Below, piece by piece: positions 58,971-64,000 of a stretch of 64,000 nucleotides of DNA. This stretch comes from Paenibacillus sp. HW567. GTDB lineage: Bacteria; Bacillota; Bacilli; Paenibacillales; Paenibacillaceae. The stretch spans positions 3,732,669 through 3,796,668 of the forward strand of contig NZ_KB910518.1 in assembly GCF_000374185.1 (NCBI RefSeq). The letters are read 5' to 3'. Positions within the stretch are counted from its first letter, which is position 1; the number at the start of each line of letters is the position of its first letter. The notes under the pieces were generated by a model that worked only from the letters and a program-made list of their open reading frames with translations, had not been told where the DNA came from and ran no database searches. Made by a program: the position numbers and the translations under genes.

Positions 58971-61028
58971 TTACCCCTGAAATGAAACCATCGACTGCTT
59001 CAGCTCCTCAGCCAGCGCCTCCAGCTTGCCGGACAAAGCCACGAGTTCCTCGCTCACAAGGAACTGCTGCGAGGACATTGAAGCCACTTCCTGCGTGGAA
59101 GCGCTGGTCTGCTGCACAACCGCTTGGACACTGGACATGGATTCTCCGAGCAGTTGCTGGCACTCCGTCAGCTCCGTGATGGAAGTCAGCGACTGCCTCA
59201 GATTGCCGATGAAATGCTCCATTTCCGCCCGGACGCTCTCAAATATAATAGAAGATTCCCGGACGGAGGAAATCTGATTACGGAACAGCGGAGCTGTCTC
59301 GCCTACGGCCTGAACCGTTTTTTCGATATGGCTGCTGATCTCTTCCGTAATCCGCGATACCGACGCAATAGATTCATTGGACTCGTTCGCCAGCCCGCGG
59401 ATTTCGTCGGCGATAACAATAAACCCTCTCCCGGCAGCCCCGGCTCTCACCGCTTCTATTGAAGCATTAAGCGCCAGGATATTCGTCTGCTTGTTGACGG
59501 CGATCATCGGCGCGAGAATGCTGCGGATCAGTTGCGTGCTTTCTCTGAGCCTTATCGAATTCTCCTGGATCAAATCCATCATCTTCACCGTGGATTCGCT
59601 CTGGGCGACCAGTGTCTTCATCCTGTCAGCTCCCTGGTCGCTGACAGCAATCACCTGTTCTGCCGAGGTGTTCATTACTGTATTGATCTCTGCCACTTCG
59701 CCAATCCGGAGGCTCATCATTTCCACGCTGCGGTTGCTGCTCTCGGCCTCTGCCGCCAGGCTGGCCGCTCCCCCGGCAATCTCGCCGGTCGCCGCCGCCA
59801 CCTCTCTGGCATGGGCAGAAATGGCACTGGACGCGCTCACTAGCTGCTCCGAGGTGACCAGAACCTCTGACGCCGAGCGCCCGCTCTGGCCGGCCAGCCG
59901 GGAAATCTGCTCCATCATTTTGTTGAAGCTGTGCCCGAGCCGTCCAATCTCATCCTGCCCCTTGAAATTTGTACGCACCTGAAGATTGCCCTGCTCGCCC
60001 TCTTCCATAAGCCGAACCAGCTTGCCGAGCGGCCGGCCGATCAGACGCACCAGAATGTAGCCGATTAAGAACGCAATCACAACCGCCGCCAGCACCACCA
60101 GTAAAGTAATGTACAGCAGCCTGTCCGCAGATTTGGTAAAATCGCTTACCGGTGCATACCCCATCAGCGTCCACTTCGCTGTAGCAAGGTGCTGATAGAC
60201 TACTAGCTGCGGCGTCCCCTGCTCGTTCCCGGCAGTAAAGGACATCTTCTTCGCTGCTGCCGGTTTTTCTTCTGCAGGCTTTATGTACGAAGCTTGTCCA
60301 AGCAGGGCATTGTCTGCGCCATATACAATACTTCCCGCAGGATCGAGTATACGGATTTCGCCGGATTGCCCGATATGCAGATTGGACAGGACATCTGTGA
60401 GCGCTTTGCCTTTAATCTCAATCAGCATATAATACTCCGCTTCGGGATGCTCGATATTCCGCAGCAGCCGGCCCATCGTCAGGGAGGATTGGTCATACAC
60501 ATCGAAGAAGCCTTTGGCCCGCACCGGAAACCAGACCGGCTGTCCCTTGACTGCGTCAATCTGCTTCACTCTTGCGAGGATTCCCTCATCGCTGCGGACG
60601 GCGCTGATGCCTGTCGATTTGTAAGACTCGGCGTCCACCAGGCTCCTCGAGACCAGCCGGATGCCGAGCAGCCGCTCATCGGAGCCCTTAACCGAGTCCA
60701 GCTTGCGGCGAATCCGGTCTTCCGCCGCCACCTTTGCCACTGTCCCGGTTCCTGAACCCTTTACCGTTTCCATATCCGCTTTTAATGCAGAATCCACAGC
60801 AAATTGCCTTGAGAGTGCTTCATATTCTGCAAAGAGGAAATCCAGCTTGTCCGCCGCCTGCACAATCGACTGGGAGGACGCCGCCGCAACCTTATCCGTG
60901 ATGATTCCTTTGGCGACAGAATACGAGGTCAAGCCCAGGACGGAGGACAGCAGGACAGTGGTACAGAATAATATGACGAACAATTTGACGCCTACCGATC
61001 TAAAGCTAATATGTAGCGGCCTTTTCAT
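58971..61028 (-). CDS. Methyl-accepting chemotaxis protein with Cache sensor
   Basis: 685 residues. Two membrane segments (LFVILFCTTVLLSSVLGLTSY at about 15 and LLYITLLVVLAAVVIAFLIGY at about 305) flank a double-Cache-like extracellular region; HAMP follows, then the signalling domain with hairpin tip IVIADEIRGLANESNES. It transmits ligand binding to CheA/CheW. Its place between the sugar permeases and the AraC/GH4 genes suggests attraction to the same sugar, possibly through the binding protein. Confidence 0.94.
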   Translation of the reverse strand: MKRPLHISFRSVGVKLFVILFCTTVLLSSVLGLTSYSVAKGIITDKVAAASSQSIVQAADKLDFLFAEYEALSRQFAVDSALKADMETVKGSGTGTVAKVAAEDRIRRKLDSVKGSDERLLGIRLVSRSLVDAESYKSTGISAVRSDEGILARVKQIDAVKGQPVWFPVRAKGFFDVYDQSSLTMGRLLRNIEHPEAEYYMLIEIKGKALTDVLSNLHIGQSGEIRILDPAGSIVYGADNALLGQASYIKPAEEKPAAAKKMSFTAGNEQGTPQLVVYQHLATAKWTLMGYAPVSDFTKSADRLLYITLLVVLAAVVIAFLIGYILVRLIGRPLGKLVRLMEEGEQGNLQVRTNFKGQDEIGRLGHSFNKMMEQISRLAGQSGRSASEVLVTSEQLVSASSAISAHAREVAAATGEIAGGAASLAAEAESSNRSVEMMSLRIGEVAEINTVMNTSAEQVIAVSDQGADRMKTLVAQSESTVKMMDLIQENSIRLRESTQLIRSILAPMIAVNKQTNILALNASIEAVRAGAAGRGFIVIADEIRGLANESNESIASVSRITEEISSHIEKTVQAVGETAPLFRNQISSVRESSIIFESVRAEMEHFIGNLRQSLTSITELTECQQLLGESMSSVQAVVQQTSASTQEVASMSSQQFLVSEELVALSGKLEALAEELKQSMVSFQG

Positions 61029-61106
61029 TGTTCTCTCTCCTCACCTAAGCAGAAACGGCTTAGCCGTCCTTTAAGGGAACGGTACCGTTTCAGCTAGAAA
61101 TAGAAA

Positions 61107-61141
61107 GGTACAGCCCTCAGTAGACCACAAAAGGCTGTACC
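61107..61141. terminator. Terminator-like hairpin between the permease and chemoreceptor genes
   Basis: GGTACAGCC and GGCTGTACC arms. The T-run is TTTCTATTT on the minus strand and TGTTTTT on the plus strand; on the minus strand it would end the ABC operon. Confidence 0.65.
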
Positions 61142-61170
61142 CTGTTTTTCATTGATGCAGGAACGAAATT

Positions 61171-62019
61171 TTATCCCTTGCTTGCGCCCGCGGTTAAGCC
61201 GTCAACGAGCAGCCGCTGCAGGAAGCCAAACAGAATCATAATCGGTACGGAGATCAGCACAGCCCCCGCTGCGAATAGTGTGAAATTGGAATTCTGCATC
61301 GTATTCACCATATCCCACATCCCGACAGCGACGGTCCAGTTCTCCTTGGAACGCAGAATCAGCTTGGCAAAGATGAAATCCACCCAAGGGCCGACGAATT
61401 GGGTCAACGCCATATAGGTGATCATCGGGCGGGACAGCGGAAGAATAATCCGGGCAAAAATCCCGAAATTGCTCGCTCCGTCAATACGCGCCGCTTCATC
61501 CAGTGAACGCGGAATCGTGTCGAGAAAACCTTTGGCAATCAGCGTACCGCCGAGCGGCGCTCCTGCCGCATAGACGATAATCAGCGCCAGATGCTTATCC
61601 AGCAGATTGAACTGATTGAGCAGCAGATAGATCGCAATCATACTCATGAAGCCAGGGAACATCCCGAGAATGAGCAGTACCGACATGGTAGTCTTGCGGG
61701 TTTTGAAGCGAAATCTGGATAGCGCATAACTGGTCAGGAGGGTCAGCACCACACCGATCAGCATAGAGAATACGGCGATCTTAAGTGTATTCGCATACCA
61801 GGTCCCGAACATATAAATCGGTGAAGTGAACAGTTCCTTGTAGTGCGCTAACGTGAAGTGTTCGGGAATCAGCGTTTTGCTGTATAGAGATTTGCCCGGC
61901 CGGAAGGATGCCAACAGAATCCAAAGTGCCGGATAGATTGCAGCAATCGCCAGCGCAACCAGAACGATGTAACTGAGGCTCAAGCGAACAATGCTCGCAA
62001 GCTTGCGTTGAGTGATCAT
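61171..62019 (-). CDS. MalG-type sugar ABC permease
   Basis: 282 residues, six membrane segments, coupling loop RSLDEAARIDGASNFGIFARIILPLSRP in the fourth cytoplasmic loop region. It pairs with the MalF-type permease, whose stop it overlaps by four bases (ATGA). MalG/GanQ/MdxG family. Confidence 0.95.
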   Translation of the reverse strand: MITQRKLASIVRLSLSYIVLVALAIAAIYPALWILLASFRPGKSLYSKTLIPEHFTLAHYKELFTSPIYMFGTWYANTLKIAVFSMLIGVVLTLLTSYALSRFRFKTRKTTMSVLLILGMFPGFMSMIAIYLLLNQFNLLDKHLALIIVYAAGAPLGGTLIAKGFLDTIPRSLDEAARIDGASNFGIFARIILPLSRPMITYMALTQFVGPWVDFIFAKLILRSKENWTVAVGMWDMVNTMQNSNFTLFAAGAVLISVPIMILFGFLQRLLVDGLTAGASKG

Positions 62020-63329
62020 TGAATCATGTCCTCCTCTTGGAATGACTTGGTCCGGCGGTAATTGTACAGGGAGAACCCGGCTACAATGATGAAGAGTATA
62101 ATGCCTATTGCGGAAGCCATATTATTTTTGTTCTGATCCAGTGTCAGCTTATACAGCCAGGTTACCAGCAAGTCCGTTGATCCGGCGTACTGGTAATTTC
62201 CGTTGACCGGATTGCCTCCCGTCAGCAGGTAGATTGCATTAAAGTTGTTGATATTGCCGGCAAATTGCATAATCAGCGTAGGTGCAGTGGAGAACAGGAT
62301 CATTGGAAGTGTAACAATGCGGAACTTTTGATAATTGGTGGCCCCATCCACTTCGGCCGCCTCATACATATCACGCGGAATTGTAGTCAGCACACCCATA
62401 ATCAGCAGCATGGAGACTGGAATCCCTACCCACATATTAACGACAATAACCGTTGCCTTGGCCCAGATCGGATCAGTTAACCACGGCAGATCGCCCAGTC
62501 CGAAGTAGCCCAGATATTGGTTGATCGGACCGAACTGCCCGTTGAACAAATTGCGCATCAGCAGCAGTGATATCATCTGCGGAATTGCATAAGGCAAAAT
62601 AAGAATCAGTCTCCATAGACCCTTGAAACGGATGCCTTTTTGATTAATCAGCAGAGCGACAAGCATCCCGCCAAAATAAGTCGTTACGGTTGACAGAACC
62701 GCCCAGATAATCGTCCAGGTAAGTACCCCATAAAAGGTGTGGCTCCAGGATTTAAGAACAAGCAAATTACGGAAGGTTTCAAAACCGACCCAATCCACCA
62801 GCCTCGCCGGCGGGATATGATCCGGTGCGGCGTAGTTGGTAAAAGCCAGCATGATCATAAAAATAATCGGCATGATGGTGAAGAACAAAATACCGAGACC
62901 CGGGAGGAGCAAGAAGCTCTGGGCAAACTTGTAATCCAGAATATATCGCACGGATTGTTTGAATGTATTCGACGGACAACCGGCTTCGCGTTCTTCTCCG
63001 GTCTTATAAGCATCCCTAATATTCATATACCAGGCAATCAGGAACAACACGAAGAACAGCAGTGTAATCAAGCTTTGAATCAGAATAACGATGGAATGGT
63101 CCCCGGGAACCATTTTCGCGATTCCCTTTACCTTTTCCAAATGGCTTGGAGTGTCTCCGAGTGAAGTGATGCCCCAAAAAGCTCTTCCCAAATTAGCAAT
63201 AAAATAGGACAAGGCCGTAGCCTCTAAGGCAATAAAAATAAGTCCCTTAATGAATTGGCGATTATATATTTGTCCCAATCCCATGAAAATAGTCGACAGT
63301 ATTGCGGCCCTGCTGCGGTGTCGCTGCAT
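62016..63329 (-). CDS. MalF-type sugar ABC permease
   Basis: 437 residues. The N-terminal FMGLGQIYNRQFIKGLIFIALEA segment and a long periplasm-facing loop are typical of the Bacillales MdxF/GanP branch of MalF. The coupling loop is RDMYEAAEVDGATNYQKFRIVTLP. With the MalG partner it forms the channel for maltodextrin- or galacto-oligosaccharide-type sugars. It follows the binding-protein gene after a stable hairpin. Confidence 0.95.
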   Translation of the reverse strand: MQRHRSRAAILSTIFMGLGQIYNRQFIKGLIFIALEATALSYFIANLGRAFWGITSLGDTPSHLEKVKGIAKMVPGDHSIVILIQSLITLLFFVLFLIAWYMNIRDAYKTGEEREAGCPSNTFKQSVRYILDYKFAQSFLLLPGLGILFFTIMPIIFMIMLAFTNYAAPDHIPPARLVDWVGFETFRNLLVLKSWSHTFYGVLTWTIIWAVLSTVTTYFGGMLVALLINQKGIRFKGLWRLILILPYAIPQMISLLLMRNLFNGQFGPINQYLGYFGLGDLPWLTDPIWAKATVIVVNMWVGIPVSMLLIMGVLTTIPRDMYEAAEVDGATNYQKFRIVTLPMILFSTAPTLIMQFAGNINNFNAIYLLTGGNPVNGNYQYAGSTDLLVTWLYKLTLDQNKNNMASAIGIILFIIVAGFSLYNYRRTKSFQEEDMIQ

Positions 63330-63369
63330 TTCCCTTCCATTCTCCTCTCCGCGTGGAATTCAGGAAACC

Positions 63370-63392
63370 GCCCGCCGCTTCCAGCGGCGGGC
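63370..63392 (-). promoter_or_regulatory. Intercistronic stem between binding-protein and MalF-type genes
   Basis: A perfect 9-bp GC stem (GCCCGCCGC/GCGGCGGGC) with a 5-base loop and no T-run. Such stems typically protect the upstream malE-like message from 3' decay, giving an excess of binding protein over permease. Confidence 0.65.
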
Positions 63393-63439
63393 GAATTGAC
63401 TCCACTGTGTGCTAGTGGTTTGCTGCTTGAAGATAGCTG

Positions 63440-64000
63440 TTATTTAGCAGTTGCACCGTTATTGAGGTCTTTGATCTGCTGTACAGCTTTGTCCATAGCC
63501 GCTTTAGGATCAGCATTGTTATCCCAAATTTCCGGAAGGGCCGCATTCACAGGGCTCCATACATTGCCCATCTCAGGAATGGACGGCATTGGCTGGGAGT
63601 TCTTGGCCTGCTCTGCAAAAGCGGAGATGAACGGATCGCCTGTAATCTGCGCATCCTTCAGCGCTTCGTTGTTGGTTGGAATCGAGCCGATTAATTTGTT
63701 GAGCAGAAGCTGTGCATCCTTGGTCGAAGCAAAGTGCGCATACAGCTTAGCTGCATTCGGATATTGGGAATAGGCATTGACACCGAAGATTTTGATCCCC
63801 GAGAAAGAGATTGCCGTTTTGCCGTCAATCGTTGGAATTGGAGCAACACCCAGTTTATCCCCGAGCGCTTCTTTGTAGGCTGCAAGCTCCCAAGGACCGG
63901 TCATATCCATTGCAACATCGCCGGAACTGAACAAGCTGCGTTTAATGTCGGCGCTGATATCACCGCTCTTGATTGGCAATGCTTCCTTCAATTTGACGAA
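63440..64000 (-). CDS. MalE-type sugar-binding protein, C-terminal part (cut by window edge)
   Basis: The frame is open from the right edge to a stop at 63440, about 186 codons. The text matches the C-lobe of maltodextrin-type binding proteins (SSGDVAMDMTGPWELAAYKEAL, then LGVAPIPTIDGK and GIKIFGVNAYSQYPNAAKLYAHF; SPVNAALPEIW near the end). The lipobox and N-lobe lie outside the window. First visible gene of the MalEFG-like operon. Confidence 0.93.
   Translation of the reverse strand, partial: FVKLKEALPIKSGDISADIKRSLFSSGDVAMDMTGPWELAAYKEALGDKLGVAPIPTIDGKTAISFSGIKIFGVNAYSQYPNAAKLYAHFASTKDAQLLLNKLIGSIPTNNEALKDAQITGDPFISAFAEQAKNSQPMPSIPEMGNVWSPVNAALPEIWDNNADPKAAMDKAVQQIKDLNNGATAK

Overview
The window looks like a chromosomal segment of a spore-forming Firmicute, most probably Paenibacillus. 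The pointers are the spore genes cotJABC and yhbH, Firmicute-type sufCDSUB, YesM/YesN-type two-component regulation of a sugar ABC transporter, licT/bglP/GH1 with RAT antiterminators, and small proteins typical of Paenibacillus (a DUF7667-like protein, a phasin-like protein). No phage, insertion sequence, rRNA, convincing tRNA or CRISPR array was seen.

Layout. 1-2.15 kb: the N-terminal part of a WXG/LXG-like, type VII-secreted toxin-like gene running off the left edge, followed by a decayed partial duplicate. 2.3-3.6 kb: a DUF6271-like protein. 3.7-6.9 kb: a leftward cluster of an HTH regulator, patatin phospholipase, phasin-like protein, small membrane protein and a CmpB-like membrane/HD fusion. 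7.0-8.8 kb: a TetR regulator with a clear promoter/operator and an amidohydrolase that lacks a normal start codon. 8.9-17.1 kb: cotJABC, diverging from a 1952-residue protein of twelve DUF11-like repeats, which converges on a methyltransferase with a basic tail.

17.3-25.9 kb: a leftward carbohydrate locus (two ABC permeases, YesM kinase, YesN regulator, solute-binding lipoprotein, heparinase II/III-like enzyme). 26.2-34.5 kb: housekeeping and signalling genes (CNNM/CBS protein, YfkAB radical SAM, two HD-GYP proteins of which one has lost the HD histidine, UppP, YunD, a fused MoaD-MoaE). 34.5-35.3 kb: a non-coding stretch packed with hairpins and TGCA-type repeats. 35.3-39.9 kb: the beta-glucoside operon licT-bglP-GH1 with two RAT/terminator pairs and a cre site over its promoter. 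40.3-45.3 kb: DUF7667-like gene, a heterodimeric ABC exporter pair and a VOC protein.

45.5-52 kb: sufCDSUB under a strong promoter overlapped by a Fur-like box, then dps and yunC. 52.2-56.2 kb: a protein of unknown function, DUF423, a small membrane protein, yhbH (probable CTG start) and a secreted stalk-domain protein. 56.3-64 kb: a second carbohydrate locus (GH4 glycosidase, AraC regulator, methyl-accepting chemotaxis protein, MalG- and MalF-type permeases, a MalE-type binding protein cut by the right edge).

Themes: carbohydrate capture in three separate systems; iron and oxidative stress (suf, dps); spore surface (cotJ, yhbH, perhaps the giant repeat protein). The features most worth a second look are the giant repeat protein with its alternating A/B repeat architecture beside cotJ, the HD-GYP protein with a broken HD dyad, the patatin/phasin/CmpB-HD cluster, the MoaD-MoaE fusion, and the intergenic palindrome arrays.
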